Of a stretch of 62,403 bases of DNA, positions 30,197 to 45,934 are shown one piece after another; position 1 is the first letter of the stretch; the number at the start of each line of letters is the position of its first letter. Below the pieces are notes generated by a model. The model did no database searches. It was not told the origin of the DNA and worked only from the letters and a program-made list of their open reading frames with translations. A program made the translations under genes and the position numbers. The DNA is from an uncultured Clostridia bacterium (GTDB lineage Bacteria; Bacillota; Clostridia; Oscillospirales; CAG-382), in contig CANRIX010000013.1 of NCBI GenBank assembly GCA_947630765.1, positions 1 through 62,403 of the forward strand, given 5' to 3'.

Positions 30197-30971
30197 ACAG
30201 TTCCACCGTGCAGGACGGGGCGGCGACGGCGAGCGTCACTTCCCCGGCGGACAGCGATTCCCGCAGGCGGGCGGCGCTCTCCTCGTAGGCGAGTGCGGGG
30301 GTGTTGTTGTGCTCGGACAGGTGCGCGAGCAGGATCCGGCGGGTGCCGTAGGCGGGCAGGTGCGGCAGGAGGGAAGCGCAGTCGGCGTTCGAGAGGTGCC
30401 CGAATTCGCCGAGAATACGTCGCTTGAGCGGTTCCGGGTAGGGACCGCTTTGCAGCATCTGCACGTCGTGATTGGATTCGATGACCACCCGGCGGCAGCC
30501 GGAGATCGCCCGCACGACGGACGGGGTCAGCCGTCCGAGGTCGGTGAAGTAGCCGAACAGGTCGCCGGAAAGGTCGATGCGGTAGCCGACGGAGCCGGCG
30601 GCGTCGTGCGGGGTCTGAACGGCGTAGAGCCGCGTGCGCTCGAGCGAAAGCACGCTCCCCGGCGCGAACGGGCGCAGGAACGGCAGGGCGTCCGGGCAGA
30701 GCGCCGCGAGCGTTTCGGCGCAGCCGACAGGCGCGTAGACCGGCAGTCCGTAGCGCTTGCAGAGCTGGTTGAGGGCGGCGATGTGATCGGCGTGCTCGTG
30801 GGTCAGAAAGACCGCCTGCAGTTCGGTCGGTTCGGTCCCGACGCAGCGGAGCGCGGCTTCGATCCGTTTCGCGGACGTTCCGGCGTCGATGAGGAACACG
30901 TCCCGCCCGTTTCGGACCAGACAACTGTTCCCCTTCGACGAGGAGAACAGCATGAAAATCTCAGCCTGCAT
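30195..30971 (-). CDS. MBL-fold metallo-hydrolase (WalJ/YycJ-like)
   Basis: The 258-residue protein has the metallo-beta-lactamase metal motif THEHADH (57-63) after the family opening FMLFSSSKGNSCLV, plus later ligands (ESNHD, LLAHLSEHNN). YycJ/WalJ proteins are putative nucleases linked with the WalRK cell-wall regulon in Bacilli, but here the partner is galK, 33 bp upstream on the same strand. Start choice is uncertain: TTG 30986, ATG 30971 and ATG 30953 are in frame and none has a strong ribosome site; ATG 30971 is used as the compromise. Confidence 0.85.
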   Translation of the reverse strand: MQAEIFMLFSSSKGNSCLVRNGRDVFLIDAGTSAKRIEAALRCVGTEPTELQAVFLTHEHADHIAALNQLCKRYGLPVYAPVGCAETLAALCPDALPFLRPFAPGSVLSLERTRLYAVQTPHDAAGSVGYRIDLSGDLFGYFTDLGRLTPSVVRAISGCRRVVIESNHDVQMLQSGPYPEPLKRRILGEFGHLSNADCASLLPHLPAYGTRRILLAHLSEHNNTPALAYEESAARLRESLSAGEVTLAVAAPSCTVEL

Positions 30972-31004
30972 ACGATATACACCCAAGAGACTGGGAAAAG
31001 CCGT

Positions 31005-32282
31005 TCATTCGCGCACCCCTGCCGCCGTGACGGCGACGGCGCCGAACGGACGGACGCGCAGCAGCATGCAGGACCCGGCCCCGAACACCCCTTCGACCGT
31101 TTCGCGGTAGGCGTGCGCCAATTCGGTCGGAACGTACGCCTGAATGGTCCCGGCGAACCCGCCGCCGTGCACCCGGCAGACCGCACCGAACCGTTCGGAA
31201 AGCGCGAGCGCGAGCGAAATGCCCTGCTCGGCGGGATTCCCGGGGGCGTAGACGTTCTGTAAATACATGAACGAGGACCTGCCGGACTCGGTCACGAGCC
31301 GGAAGAAGGTCTTCCCGTCGCCGTTCTTGAGCGCGTCCCGCTGCAGACCGACCCGGCGGTTCTCGGCGAAGAAGTGCAGGGCACGCAGGACGGCGCGGTC
31401 CCCGACGGACGCGCGGACGGCGGGCAGGCGGGACAGGAGGGCGGTTTCGTCGCATTCCCGCAGGACCCGCTTGCCGAGGGCTGCCGCGACGGCACGCATT
31501 TCCGCCGGGACCGCCGCGTAATCCGCGGTCAGGTCGACGTGGCTGCCGCCGGTATTGACGATGCAGAAGGTGTACCCCTCCCGCTCCGGGTCGAAGGACA
31601 GCTTTTCGGTCACGGGATTCGCGGGGTCGGCGAAGTCGATGTACAAAAATCCGCCGCAGGCGCAGGCCGCCTGGTCCATCAGTCCGCAGGGCTTGCCGAA
31701 GAACAGGTTCTCCGCGTACTGCCCCGCCTTTGCCAGCTGCATCGCCGGGACCTTCCCGCCATTATATAATTCGGAAAGCAGTTTCCCGCAAAGCACCTCG
31801 AACGCGGCGGACGAGGAGAGCCCGGAGCCGGGCAGGACGCCGCTGGTCGTGCAGGCGACGGATCCGCCGAACGCAAGCCCTTCCCTGCGGAACGCGTCGC
31901 AGACCCCCGCGATCAGGGACGCGGACGTGCCTTTTCGGACGGCTTCCGGGTTCGGATCGGAGATGTCGACGACGTCCTCGTCGAACCCCTCGCTCTTGAT
32001 GCGCACGACCGGCTCGTCCGTTTTCGCGGCGACGGCGATGACGTCGAGGTCGACCGAGGCGGCCAGCACGCAGCCGTTGTTGTGGTCGGTGTGGTTGCCG
32101 GAAATTTCCGTCCGCCCGGGGACGGAGACGAGCAGGACCTCGCGGTCGCCGTAGCGTTCGCGGAAGGTCCGCAGCAGGTTTGTCCAGCGTTTACGCGCCT
32201 GCGCGGGGTCGCGGTAGAGGGCGGAGAACGCGGTGTCGAGCGAGCCGCCGGAGACGGCGGATTCCAGTTCGGTAGCCAGCAT
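31005..32282 (-). CDS. galK: Galactokinase
   Basis: This GHMP-family sugar kinase (425 residues) phosphorylates galactose to galactose 1-phosphate in the Leloir pathway. It shows the galactokinase signature as GRTEISGNHTDHNNG (56-70), a slight variant of the usual GRVNLIGEHTDYNGG, the ATP loop LPGSGLSSSAAFEV, and the C-terminal VHGGGFAGTIQAYV. AAAGGAAAC precedes the ATG. No other gal gene is nearby. It has its own promoter facing away from rpoB. Because the signature is a variant, a related sugar specificity is possible. Confidence 0.88.
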   Translation of the reverse strand: MLATELESAVSGGSLDTAFSALYRDPAQARKRWTNLLRTFRERYGDREVLLVSVPGRTEISGNHTDHNNGCVLAASVDLDVIAVAAKTDEPVVRIKSEGFDEDVVDISDPNPEAVRKGTSASLIAGVCDAFRREGLAFGGSVACTTSGVLPGSGLSSSAAFEVLCGKLLSELYNGGKVPAMQLAKAGQYAENLFFGKPCGLMDQAACACGGFLYIDFADPANPVTEKLSFDPEREGYTFCIVNTGGSHVDLTADYAAVPAEMRAVAAALGKRVLRECDETALLSRLPAVRASVGDRAVLRALHFFAENRRVGLQRDALKNGDGKTFFRLVTESGRSSFMYLQNVYAPGNPAEQGISLALALSERFGAVCRVHGGGFAGTIQAYVPTELAHAYRETVEGVFGAGSCMLLRVRPFGAVAVTAAGVRE

Positions 32283-32322
32283 AAGCAGTGTTTCCTTTTC
32301 TTTTTTCGGTTTTTACCCGCAT

Positions 32323-32351
32323 AGTGTACCACATTTTTTCGCGAAATGCAA
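32323..32351 (-). promoter_or_regulatory. Promoter of galK and the metallo-hydrolase gene
   Basis: Read on the minus strand: TTGCAT (32351-32346), 17-bp spacer, TACACT (32328-32323), with TG one base before the -10 (extended). The galK start codon lies about 40 nt downstream. Confidence 0.75.
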
Positions 32352-32442
32352 TCGTGCGGGGCAAAATTACCGCAAAAAATTCGGCAAAAGCGGTCGAAAG
32401 CGGACTTTTGCGCAGATTTTTCCTCTTTTTTGCGAAAAACTC

Positions 32443-32471
32443 TTGACAAGCCGTGGAAATTGTGATAATAT
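32443..32471 (+). promoter_or_regulatory. Promoter of rpoB-rpoC
   Basis: A perfect TTGACA (32443-32448) is followed 17 bp later by TAATAT (32466-32471); GATAAT two bases earlier is an alternative -10. It gives the rpoBC transcript a leader of about 170 nt. It is divergent from the galK promoter about 90 bp away. Confidence 0.75.
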
Positions 32472-32550
32472 ATCATACTGCGCTACAATACAGAAGTATG
32501 CAAAAATGAGAATGGGTGCAAATCGCTTTGTGTGAAATCCTCGCCTAAAC

Positions 32551-32584
32551 CCCACTTTTGGTGGGTGGGCGTGGAACTTCCCAC
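32551..32584 (+). promoter_or_regulatory. Alternative-hairpin leader element of rpoB
   Basis: CCCAC (32551-32555) can pair with GTGGG (32561-32565) around a TTTTG loop. The same GTGGG can instead pair with CCCAC at 32580-32584, so the two stems exclude each other. The element lies in the untranslated rpoB leader. A regulatory role (attenuation or protein binding) is inference; no U-rich terminator tail directly follows. Confidence 0.4.
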
Positions 32585-32652
32585 AAGATTTTGCGGTTTT
32601 CACGGTGAGCGGAACGCGTGCGGCAACAAAAGAAATGGAGTGAATAAGCGGA

Positions 32653-36408
<3,756 letters not shown>

Positions 36409-36457
36409 CGCGCCCGCCCGTCCGACAGGGGTCGAAAGAAAGGAATGGTCTTGAACG

Positions 36458-39400
36458 ATGGAACCTGTAAATATGGAATTTGAATCGATCCAGATCGGGA
36501 TCGCATCCCCGGAAATGATCCGCTCGTGGTCCTACGGCGAGGTCAAGAAGCCGGAAACCATCAACTACCGCACGCTCAAGCCGGAGCGGGACGGTCTGTT
36601 CTGCGAACGTATCTTCGGTCCGACGAAGGACTGGGAGTGCCACTGCGGCAAGTATAAGCGCGGTGCGCGCTACAAGGGGAAGATCTGCGAAAAGTGCGGC
36701 GTGGAGATCACGACGAGCAAGGTGCGCCGGGAGCGCATGGGGCATGTGGAACTGGCGGCGCCGGTCTCGCATATCTGGTATTTCCGCGCCATCCCTTCGC
36801 GCATGGCGCTGCTGCTGAACATTTCGCCGAAGCTGCTGGAAAAGGTGCTGTACTTCGCCCAGTATATCGTCACGGATCCCGGCGAGACCCCGTTGAGCAA
36901 GTATCAATTGCTGACCGAGCAGCAGTACCGCGAATATCGCGAGAAGTATGAGGACGATTTCGACGCCGGCATGGGCGCCGAGGCGGTCGAAAAGCTGCTC
37001 GCGGAGATCGACCTCGAATCCGAGGCTGCGCGGCTCAAGAAGGAGCTTTTGACCGCGCAGGGACAGCGCAAGGTGCGCGACATCAAGCGTCTGGAGGTCG
37101 TCGAGGCGTTCCGCGCTTCCGGCAACCGCCCGGAATGGATGATCCTGCACGCGCTGCCGGTCATTCCGCCGGAGCTGCGCCCGATGGTACAGCTGGACGG
37201 CGGCCGGTTCGCGACGTCCGACCTGAACGACCTGTACCGCCGCGTCATCAACCGCAATAACCGCCTGCTCAAGCTCCAGGAGCTGCAGGCGCCGGATATC
37301 ATCATTCGCAACGAGAAGCGTATGCTGCAGGAAGCGGTGGACGCGCTCATCGACAACGGTCGCCGCGGCCGCCCGGTCACGGGACCGAGCAACCGCCCGC
37401 TGAAGTCCCTTTCCGAAATGCTGCGCGGCAAGCAGGGCCGGTTCCGTCAGAACCTGCTCGGCAAGCGCGTCGACTACTCCGGCCGTTCGGTCATCGTCGT
37501 CGGCCCGGAACTCAAAATCTACCAGTGCGGTCTGCCGAAGGAAATGGCGCTCGAGCTGTTCAAGCCGTTCGTCATGAAGCAATTGGTCGAAAGCGGCAAG
37601 TCCACCAACATCAAGGACGCGAAGAAGCGCGTCGAACGCGCCAACAACGAGGTCTGGGACGCGCTGGACGTGGTCATCAAGGAACACCCGGTCCTGCTCA
37701 ACCGTGCGCCGACGCTGCACAGGCTTTCCATTCAGGCGTTCGAGCCGGTCCTGGTCGAAGGGCGTGCCATCAAGCTGCACCCGCTGGTCTGCAATCCGTT
37801 CAACGCGGACTTCGACGGCGACCAGATGCCGGTGCATGTCCCGCTTTCCGCGGAGGCGCAGGCGGAAGCCCGCTTCCTGATGCTTTCCGCGAACAACCTG
37901 TTAAAGCCCGCTTCCGGCCACGCGGTCAACGTGCCGTCGCAGGATATGGTGCTCGGGTCCTACTACCTGACGGTGGATAAACCCGGCGAACCGGGCGAGG
38001 GCAAGTGGTTCCGCAGCTTCGACGAGGCGGTCATGGCCTACGAGAACGGCGTGCTGGGGCTGCATGCGCCCTGCTACGTCCGCGTCACCAAGGAGATCGA
38101 CGGCGTCGAGCAGTCCGGCATCGTGCATACCACGCTCGGTCGGCTCATCTTCAACCGCCCGATCCCGCAGGACCTCGGTTTTGTCGACCGCAGCCTGCCG
38201 GAGAACCGCTTCAAGCCGGAGATCGACTTTGTCACCACCAATAACGAACTTTCCCAGATCCTGGACCGCACCATCAAGAAGCACGGTAACGTCGTGACCT
38301 GCGAGGTGCTCGACCAGATCAAGGCGCAGGGGTATCGCTACTCCACGCGTGCGTCGCTGTCCATCTCGGTCTACGACATGACCATCCCGCCGGAAAAGGA
38401 AAGCCTGATCGCGGCGGCGGAGGCGAAGGTAGATCAGATCACCGACCTGTTCCGGCAGGGTCTGTTCTCCGACGAGGAGCGTTCGCAGCGTGTCATCGCG
38501 ATCTGGGACCAGTGTACCAAGGACGTCGCGACGGCGCTGCAGAAGAACCTCGACGCCTACAACCCGCTGAACATGATGGCAGTTTCCGGCGCCCGCGGCT
38601 CCATCAAGCAGATGCGTCAGCTCGCCGGTATGCGCGGTCGTATGTCGTCTGCGTCCGGTAAGACCGTCGAAATGCCGGTCAAGGCGAACTTCCGCGAGGG
38701 CATGAAGGTGCTGGAATACTTCATGGCGGCGAGGGGCGCCCGTAAGGGGTTGTCCGATACCGCTCTGCGTACCGCGGACTCCGGGTACCTGACCCGTCGT
38801 CTCGTGGACGTTTCGCAGGAGATCATCGTACACGAGCAGGATTGCGGCGACCGCCGCGGCCTGTGGGTGTCCAAGATCGTCGACGTGCTGCCCGGCGGCA
38901 AGGAAGAGGTCATCGAACCGTTTGCCGACCGTTTGGCGGGTCGATTCACGATCGGCGAGGTCGTCGACGAAGCCACCGGCGAAGTGCTGGTGCCGGATAA
39001 TACGATGCTTTCCGAGGAGGACGTGCAGCGCATCGAACGCGCCGGGATCACCCGCGTACACGTCCGCTCGGTCATCAACTGCCGCGCTAAGCACGGCGTG
39101 TGCGTCCATTGCTACGGCGCGGACCTGTCCTCCGGGCAGCCGGTTTCCGTGGGCGAAGCGGTGGGGATCATCGCGGCGCAGTCCATCGGCGAACCCGGTA
39201 CGCAGCTGACCATGCGTACCTTCCACAGCGGCGGCGTCGCCGGCGGCGACATCACGCAGGGTCTGCCCCGCGTCGAGGAAATTTTCGAGGCGCGTCGTCC
39301 GAAGAAAACGGCGGTGCTCGCGCCGTTCGCCGGCACGGTGTCCGTCGAGGAGAGCCGCAAGTCCCGCCAGATCACGATCACCGGCGACGAAGGCGACGTG

Positions 39401-40036
39401 TGCGCACTGTCGATCCCGCTGATGACCAAGATCGTCGTTGAGGACGGGAATCATGTGGAGAAATGCCAGAAACTGACCGAAGGCACCGAGTATCCGGGCG
39501 ATATCCTGGAGATCAGCGGGCTGGACGCGGTTTACGCATATATCATCAAGGAAGTCCAACGCGTCTACCGCCTGCAGGCGGTGGAGATCGCCGACAAGCA
39601 CATCGAGATCATCGCCCGGCAAATGACCCGCAAGATCCGCGTCGACGCGAGCGGGGACACGGACCTGCTGGTCGGGTCGTCGGTGGATATCGGCGAATTC
39701 GAGGACGCCAACGAGCGCATCGAGCGCGAGAACGCGTCCCGCACGGACGGGATCGAGCTGATGAAGGCGGAGGGCAGCCCGATGTTGCTGGGCATCACCA
39801 AGGCGTCGCTGTCTACGGAATCCTTCCTGTCCGCCGCGTCCTTCCAGGAGACCACCAAGGTCCTCGCGGACGCCGCGACCAAGGGCAAGCGGGATCCGCT
39901 GCTCGGCCTGAAGGAGAACGTCATCATCGGCAAACTGATCCCCGCCGGCACCGGCATGTCGTCCTACCGCGACACGCAGGTGGACCTCGGCGAGGACTAC
40001 ACGGAAGCCGTTTTCGATGCGGAGGAACAACCGTAA
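36458..40036 (+). CDS. rpoC: DNA-directed RNA polymerase subunit beta'
   Basis: RpoC carries the catalytic magnesium site. The 1192-residue product shows the N-terminal zinc ribbon (CHCGKYKRG, then CEKCGVE), the active-site [16 protein letters not shown], and the second zinc site near [23 protein letters not shown] precedes the ATG at 36458. An L7Ae-like gene begins 1 bp after the stop, as in Bacillota. Confidence 0.98.
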   Translation: MEPVNMEFESIQIGIASPEMIRSWSYGEVKKPETINYRTLKPERDGLFCERIFGPTKDWECHCGKYKRGARYKGKICEKCGVEITTSKVRRERMGHVELAAPVSHIWYFRAIPSRMALLLNISPKLLEKVLYFAQYIVTDPGETPLSKYQLLTEQQYREYREKYEDDFDAGMGAEAVEKLLAEIDLESEAARLKKELLTAQGQRKVRDIKRLEVVEAFRASGNRPEWMILHALPVIPPELRPMVQLDGGRFATSDLNDLYRRVINRNNRLLKLQELQAPDIIIRNEKRMLQEAVDALIDNGRRGRPVTGPSNRPLKSLSEMLRGKQGRFRQNLLGKRVDYSGRSVIVVGPELKIYQCGLPKEMALELFKPFVMKQLVESGKSTNIKDAKKRVERANNEVWDALDVVIKEHPVLLNRAPTLHRLSIQAFEPVLVEGRAIKLHPLVCNPFNADFDGDQMPVHVPLSAEAQAEARFLMLSANNLLKPASGHAVNVPSQDMVLGSYYLTVDKPGEPGEGKWFRSFDEAVMAYENGVLGLHAPCYVRVTKEIDGVEQSGIVHTTLGRLIFNRPIPQDLGFVDRSLPENRFKPEIDFVTTNNELSQILDRTIKKHGNVVTCEVLDQIKAQGYRYSTRASLSISVYDMTIPPEKESLIAAAEAKVDQITDLFRQGLFSDEERSQRVIAIWDQCTKDVATALQKNLDAYNPLNMMAVSGARGSIKQMRQLAGMRGRMSSASGKTVEMPVKANFREGMKVLEYFMAARGARKGLSDTALRTADSGYLTRRLVDVSQEIIVHEQDCGDRRGLWVSKIVDVLPGGKEEVIEPFADRLAGRFTIGEVVDEATGEVLVPDNTMLSEEDVQRIERAGITRVHVRSVINCRAKHGVCVHCYGADLSSGQPVSVGEAVGIIAAQSIGEPGTQLTMRTFHSGGVAGGDITQGLPRVEEIFEARRPKKTAVLAPFAGTVSVEESRKSRQITITGDEGDVCALSIPLMTKIVVEDGNHVEKCQKLTEGTEYPGDILEISGLDAVYAYIIKEVQRVYRLQAVEIADKHIEIIARQMTRKIRVDASGDTDLLVGSSVDIGEFEDANERIERENASRTDGIELMKAEGSPMLLGITKASLSTESFLSAASFQETTKVLADAATKGKRDPLLGLKENVIIGKLIPAGTGMSSYRDTQVDLGEDYTEAVFDAEEQP

Positions 40037-40037
40037 A

Positions 40038-40334
40038 ATGGACGACGACAGTACTTGCTGCATACGCGAGGCGGGCTGGAATCGGGCGCAGAAGCTGCTG
40101 CGAAGCGGCGGACTGAAGCGCCTGTGGCTCGCGTCGGACGCGGAAACGCACTTCGCGGAGCAGGTTTGTGCGGAAGCGGCGAAAGCCGGCGTTCTGCCCG
40201 ACCGAAGCAAGACGGGGCGGGAACTCATGGAGCTCGCCGGTGTGCGCGTTTTCACCGCCGTCGTTTCGGAATATCTGCCGAGCGGAGAACAAACCGGGCA
40301 AAAACGGGAAGCAAAAAATGGGGAAACCCCTTGA
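40038..40334 (+). CDS. L7Ae-family small RNA-binding protein (YbxF-like)
   Basis: The 98-residue product occupies the rpoC-rpsL slot where Bacillota encode an L7Ae/L30e/Gadd45-type K-turn-binding protein. It has the pattern of that family: alanine-rich first helix, [11 protein letters not shown] strand, [12 protein letters not shown] helix, and [13 protein letters not shown] corresponding to the lysine-glycine-x-x-x-G turn, then hydrophobic strand. Similarity is degenerate, and a 20-residue C-terminal tail is extra. GGAGGAAC at 40021-40028 supports ATG 40038. Its last codons hold the -35 box of the rpsL promoter. Confidence 0.72.
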   Translation: MDDDSTCCIREAGWNRAQKLLRSGGLKRLWLASDAETHFAEQVCAEAAKAGVLPDRSKTGRELMELAGVRVFTAVVSEYLPSGEQTGQKREAKNGETP

Positions 40335-40359
40335 CAAATGCCGAACGTTTCTGTATAAT
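40331..40359 (+). promoter_or_regulatory. Consensus promoter of rpsL
   Basis: TTGACA (40331-40336), exactly 17 bp, TATAAT (40354-40359): both hexamers match consensus perfectly. It overlaps the stop of the L7Ae-like gene and precedes rpsL by 39 bp, as expected for a strongly expressed ribosomal operon. Confidence 0.92.
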
Positions 40360-40398
40360 ACGTTAGATTCTTTATCGGAAAGGAGGAACAGGAACCGT

Positions 40399-40818
40399 AT
40401 GCCTACGTTTAACCAATTGGTCAGGCAGGGACGTCACGACAAGGTCTGGAAGTCCAAGGCGCCGGCGCTGCAGAAGGGGTCCAACTCGATCAAGAACATC
40501 TCGACGAGCCAGGCTTCTCCGCAGAAACGGGGCGTTTGCACGAAGGTTTCCATTCAGACCCCGAAGAAGCCGAACTCTGCGCAGAGAAAAGTCGCCAGAG
40601 TCCGTCTTTCCAACGGCATGGAAGTCACGTCGTATATCCCCGGCATCGGCCACAACCTGCAGGAGCACTCGGTGGTGCTGATCCGCGGCGGAAGAGTCAA
40701 GGATCTCCCTGGCGTCCGTTACCACATCATTCGCGGTACGCTGGACACGCAGGGCGTCGCCAAGCGCAACCAAGGCCGTTCCAAGTACGGCGCAAAGCGT
40801 CCGAAGGGCGGAAAGTAA
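40399..40818 (+). CDS. rpsL: 30S ribosomal protein S12
   Basis: S12 (139 residues) sits at the decoding centre. The conserved [11 protein letters not shown] and [13 protein letters not shown] loops are present with lysines at the common streptomycin-resistance positions, so susceptible-type residues are seen. The segment before residue 45 is less conserved than usual. AAAGGAGGAAC at 40379-40389 supports ATG 40399; the frame runs open further upstream through the promoter and is not used. Confidence 0.97.
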   Translation: MPTFNQLVRQGRHDKVWKSKAPALQKGSNSIKNISTSQASPQKRGVCTKVSIQTPKKPNSAQRKVARVRLSNGMEVTSYIPGIGHNLQEHSVVLIRGGRVKDLPGVRYHIIRGTLDTQGVAKRNQGRSKYGAKRPKGGK

Positions 40819-40836
40819 CGCTCTGAAGTGCAAAAA

Positions 40837-41040
40837 GCCCGGAGGATCGAGGAACCGGGCCACAATGTCCGAAAATCTACCGATGAACGGTGCCAAAAGA
40901 GATGATAATTCGAGGAGGACGCGTATCTTTGCGTCCTTTGGGATAGATTCTTTTTGCGCACTTGACGGAAAGTGATTTTTCGAGTACCTGTGAACTCATC
41001 GAACGCGTGCGGCAGCTTGCGCGTGCGCGATCACTAATGA
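40837..41040 (+). other. Untranslated spacer between rpsL and rpsG with two hairpins
   Basis: This 236-bp gap is long for an S12-S7 junction. It holds a 6-bp GC hairpin (40837-40842 with 40855-40860) and a second one (GGACGC near 40917 pairing with GCGTCC near 40932) followed by a short T-rich stretch. Neither is a convincing terminator. No supported gene is present; in-frame codons upstream of rpsG do not resemble S7. Confidence 0.4.
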
Positions 41041-41054
41041 AGGAGGGAAGAAAA

Positions 41055-41525
41055 GTGCCCAGAAGAGAACATGGATTCAAAAGGGAAGTACTGCCGGATC
41101 CGATCTACGGCTCCCAGCTCGTCACCAAGCTGATCAACGGGATCATGGAGGACGGGAAGAAGGGCGTCGCGCAGAAGATCGTTTACGAAGCCTTTGAAAA
41201 GGTGGCGGCGCAGTCCGGTCAGGACGCCCTGGAGATGTTCAAGAAAGCGCTCGGCAATATCATGCCGACGCTGGAAGTCAAAGCGGTTCGTCGCGGCGGT
41301 TCAAACTATCAGGTTCCGATGGAAGTCCGCCCGGAACGGCGGCAGACGCTCGGTCTGCGCTGGCTGATCAACTATGCCAGACAGCGCGGTGAGCGGACCA
41401 TGGCGGAACGCCTGTACGGCGAGATCATGGATGCCGTCAACGGTACCGGCGGCGCGGTGAAGAAGAAGGAAGACACGTTGAAGATGGCGGAAGCGAACAA
41501 GGCGTTCGCGCATTACCGTTGGTAA
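41055..41525 (+). CDS. rpsG: 30S ribosomal protein S7
   Basis: S7 (156 residues, normal) nucleates assembly of the 30S head. The family opening [15 protein letters not shown] follows a GTG start at 41055 that has a perfect AGGAGG at 41041-41046. The frame is open for 31 codons upstream, but those residues are not S7-like. It ends in the conserved NKAFAHYRW. fusA follows after 63 bp. Confidence 0.97.
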   Translation: MPRREHGFKREVLPDPIYGSQLVTKLINGIMEDGKKGVAQKIVYEAFEKVAAQSGQDALEMFKKALGNIMPTLEVKAVRRGGSNYQVPMEVRPERRQTLGLRWLINYARQRGERTMAERLYGEIMDAVNGTGGAVKKKEDTLKMAEANKAFAHYRW

Positions 41526-41588
41526 CGCCGTCTTTGCGCGTGCGCTCGCTTCGCGCATCGGAACACAAGAAAGGAAAAGGAAAGAATC

Positions 41589-43679
<2,091 letters not shown>

Positions 43680-43748
43680 GCGCAAGCCCCATACTGAAAA
43701 ATGCGCCGGAAGAAAGCGGATTTTTATGAAAAAAAGACAGCTTTCCTC

Positions 43749-43776
43749 TTGACATGGCGCAAAAAAACAGTATAAT
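43749..43776 (+). promoter_or_regulatory. Promoter of tuf
   Basis: TTGACA (43749-43754) and TATAAT (43771-43776), both perfect, separated by 16 bp. It stands in the 141-bp fusA-tuf gap, so tuf can be expressed independently of the upstream operon. Confidence 0.88.
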
Positions 43777-43820
43777 AGAAGAAAAGAAAGTATTTCCAAA
43801 TAGCACAGGAGGAAAAAACA

Positions 43821-45023
43821 ATGGCAAAAGCGAAGTTTGAAAAAACCAAACCGCATGTTAACATTGGTACCATCGGTCACGTCGACCATGGCAAAACCAC
43901 TCTGACGGCTGCGATCACCAAGGTCCTCTCTCTGGGCGACCCCAACATTGAGTTCCTTGCGTACGACCAGATCGACAACGCGCCGGAGGAAAAGGCGAGA
44001 GGTATCACGATCAACACCCGTCACGTCGAGTATCAGACCGCTGCGCGTCACTATGCGCACGTCGACTGCCCGGGGCACGCTGACTACGTCAAGAACATGA
44101 TCACCGGTGCCGCGCAGATGGACGGCGCGATCCTCGTCGTCGCTGCGACGGACGGCCCGATGCAGCAGACCCGCGAGCACATCCTGCTCGCCCGTCAGGT
44201 CGGCGTTCCCGCGATCGTCGTCTATATGAACAAGACGGACCTTGTCGATGACCCCGAACTGCTCGAGATCGTCGAGATGGAGATCCGCGAACTGCTCTCC
44301 GAGTACGATTTCCCGGGCGACGACATTCCGATCGTCAAGGGTTCCGCTCGCGAAGCGCTGCTTTGCGAATCCAAGGACCCGAACGACCCCGCGTACGCTT
44401 CCATTCACGAGCTGATGGAGAAAGTCGACGAGTATATCCCGACGCCGCCGCGTGACGATACCCAGCCGTTCCTGATGCCGGTCGAAGACGTCTTCACGAT
44501 TCAAGGTCGTGGTACGGTCGCTACCGGGCGTGTCGAGCGTGGCATCATCAAGATGAACGAAGAAGTCGAGATCGTCGGGATCAACGAGACCCGCAAGACC
44601 GTCGTCACGGGCATCGAAATGTTCCGCAAGACCATGGACTACGCCGAAGCCGGCGACAACATCGGCTGCCTGCTCCGCGGTGTCCAGAAGAAGGAGATCG
44701 AAAGAGGACAGGTCCTCTGCAAGCCGGGCTCCGTCAAGCCGCACACCTCCTTTGTCGGACAGGTGTACGTCCTGACCGAGAAGGAAGGCGGTCGTCATAA
44801 GCCGTTCTTCTCCAACTACCGTCCGCAGTTCTACTTCCGCACCACCGACGTGACCGGCGTCATCACCCTGCCGGACGGCGTGCAGATGTGCAAACCGGGC
44901 GACAACGTCGAAATGAACGTCGAACTCATCACCCCGATCGCTATGGAGAAGAACCTCCGTTTCGCGATCCGTGAAGGCGGCCATACCGTCGGTTCGGGCG
45001 TCGTTATCGAAATCAAGGAGTAA
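43821..45023 (+). CDS. tuf: Elongation factor Tu
   Basis: EF-Tu (400 residues) delivers aminoacyl-tRNA to the ribosome. GTPase motifs are GHVDHGKTT (18-26), DCPGHADY and NKTD (the more usual form is NKCD or NKVD). All three domains are complete. AGGAGGAAAAAAC precedes the ATG. No terminator separates it from the FMN riboswitch that starts about 25 nt after the stop. Confidence 0.98.
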   Translation: MAKAKFEKTKPHVNIGTIGHVDHGKTTLTAAITKVLSLGDPNIEFLAYDQIDNAPEEKARGITINTRHVEYQTAARHYAHVDCPGHADYVKNMITGAAQMDGAILVVAATDGPMQQTREHILLARQVGVPAIVVYMNKTDLVDDPELLEIVEMEIRELLSEYDFPGDDIPIVKGSAREALLCESKDPNDPAYASIHELMEKVDEYIPTPPRDDTQPFLMPVEDVFTIQGRGTVATGRVERGIIKMNEEVEIVGINETRKTVVTGIEMFRKTMDYAEAGDNIGCLLRGVQKKEIERGQVLCKPGSVKPHTSFVGQVYVLTEKEGGRHKPFFSNYRPQFYFRTTDVTGVITLPDGVQMCKPGDNVEMNVELITPIAMEKNLRFAIREGGHTVGSGVVIEIKE

Positions 45024-45047
45024 TCCGCTACAATTCATCACTTCATA

Positions 45048-45152
45048 ACTTCGGGGTTGGGTGTGATTCCCTACCGGCGGTGACAGTCCGCGAGCCGTAA
45101 GGCAGGAGCAGGTGCAATTCCTGTACCGACAGTACAGTCTGGATGAGAGAAG
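45048..45152 (+). ncRNA. FMN riboswitch (RFN element)
   Basis: The sequence follows the FMN aptamer consensus in order: TCGGGG start (45051), GGGTGTGATTCCCTACCGGC, AGTCCGCGAGCC, GGAGCAGGTGCAATTCCTGT, ACCGAC, AGTCTGGATGAGAGAAG end. A -10-like TACAAT lies at 45029-45034, so a weak local promoter may start the transcript near 45041. With the terminator behind it, it should switch ribU off when FMN is plentiful. Confidence 0.95.
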
Positions 45153-45179
45153 ATGCGCATGAAGGAATGGAAAAACAAG

Positions 45180-45218
45180 CGCCCCGTGGTTTTCCCACGG
45201 GGCGTTTCCTCTTTTCCC
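45180..45218 (+). terminator. Riboswitch-controlled intrinsic terminator upstream of ribU
   Basis: A perfect 10-bp stem (45180-45189 with 45195-45204) with a 5-nt loop is followed by a T-rich tail. It is placed between the FMN aptamer and ribU, as in transcription-attenuating riboswitches, and can also end tuf transcripts. Confidence 0.88.
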
Positions 45219-45259
45219 CCTACGCGACGCCCCGGTCATCGAAAGGACTGGTTTTTCTC

Positions 45260-45862
45260 ATGGAAAAGACACGCAAGAAAACCTGGACGCCCCGCGCCAT
45301 CGCGATGACGGCGATGCTCGGCGCGGCCGCGACGGTGCTGATGCTGCTGGAGTTCCCGCTCCCGTTTGTGATCCCGTCGTTCATCAAGATGGACTTTTCG
45401 GAGCTTCCCGCGCTTATCGCGGCATTCGCGATCGGACCGACGAGCGGAGTGGCGGTCTGCCTGATCAAGAATCTGATCAACCTGATCACGTCCACCTCCG
45501 GCGGCGTTGGCGAGCTTTGCAATTTCCTGCTCGGCTGCGCGTTCGTCCTGCCGGCGGGGCTGCTTTACCGATATAGAAGGACCCGTTCCGGCGCCCTGCT
45601 CGGGAGCCTTGTCGGGGCGGCGACGATGGCGGTCTGCAGCTTCCCGCTGAACCTGTATCTGGTCTACCCGGTGTATGAAAGATTCATGCCGATCGACCAG
45701 ATCCTCGCGGCGTACCAGGCGCTGCTGCCGTCGATGGATTCGCTCTGGAAGTGCCTGCTGGTGTTCAATCTGCCGTTCACGCTGGTCAAGGGTTTGGCCG
45801 CCACACTGCTCGCTTTTTTGGTGTATAAACCGCTTTCGCGATTCATCAAAGGTACCGCCTGA
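45260..45862 (+). CDS. ribU: ECF transporter S component for riboflavin (RibU-like)
   Basis: RibU is the substrate-binding membrane subunit of an energy-coupling-factor transporter; it needs shared EcfA/A'/T subunits encoded elsewhere. The 200-residue protein has about six membrane helices, an N-terminal basic segment followed by AIAMTAMLGAAATVL (A-x-x-x-A-type helix used for EcfT contact), and the SFIKMDFSELPALIAAFAIG block typical of RibU. The FMN riboswitch upstream supports riboflavin as substrate. ATG 45260 has GAAAGGA about 12 nt upstream. Confidence 0.93.
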   Translation: MEKTRKKTWTPRAIAMTAMLGAAATVLMLLEFPLPFVIPSFIKMDFSELPALIAAFAIGPTSGVAVCLIKNLINLITSTSGGVGELCNFLLGCAFVLPAGLLYRYRRTRSGALLGSLVGAATMAVCSFPLNLYLVYPVYERFMPIDQILAAYQALLPSMDSLWKCLLVFNLPFTLVKGLAATLLAFLVYKPLSRFIKGTA

Positions 45863-45866
45863 CGTC

Positions 45867-45895
45867 TTGACAGAATCGCATTTTTCTGGTATACT
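45867..45895 (+). promoter_or_regulatory. Promoter of the GHL10-like lipoprotein gene
   Basis: TTGACA (45867-45872), 17 bp, TATACT (45890-45895) with TG at 45887-45888 (extended -10). It begins directly after the ribU stop. Confidence 0.88.
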
Positions 45896-45934
45896 TGCAA
45901 AAAGAGACATCTTGCACGAAAGGATCTTTTTCCT

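Noticed and set aside
40962..41054. N-terminal extension of S7 by an upstream in-frame ATG
   Set aside because: The extra 31 residues are not found in S7, and the GTG at 41055 has a perfect AGGAGG and gives the normal 156-residue protein.
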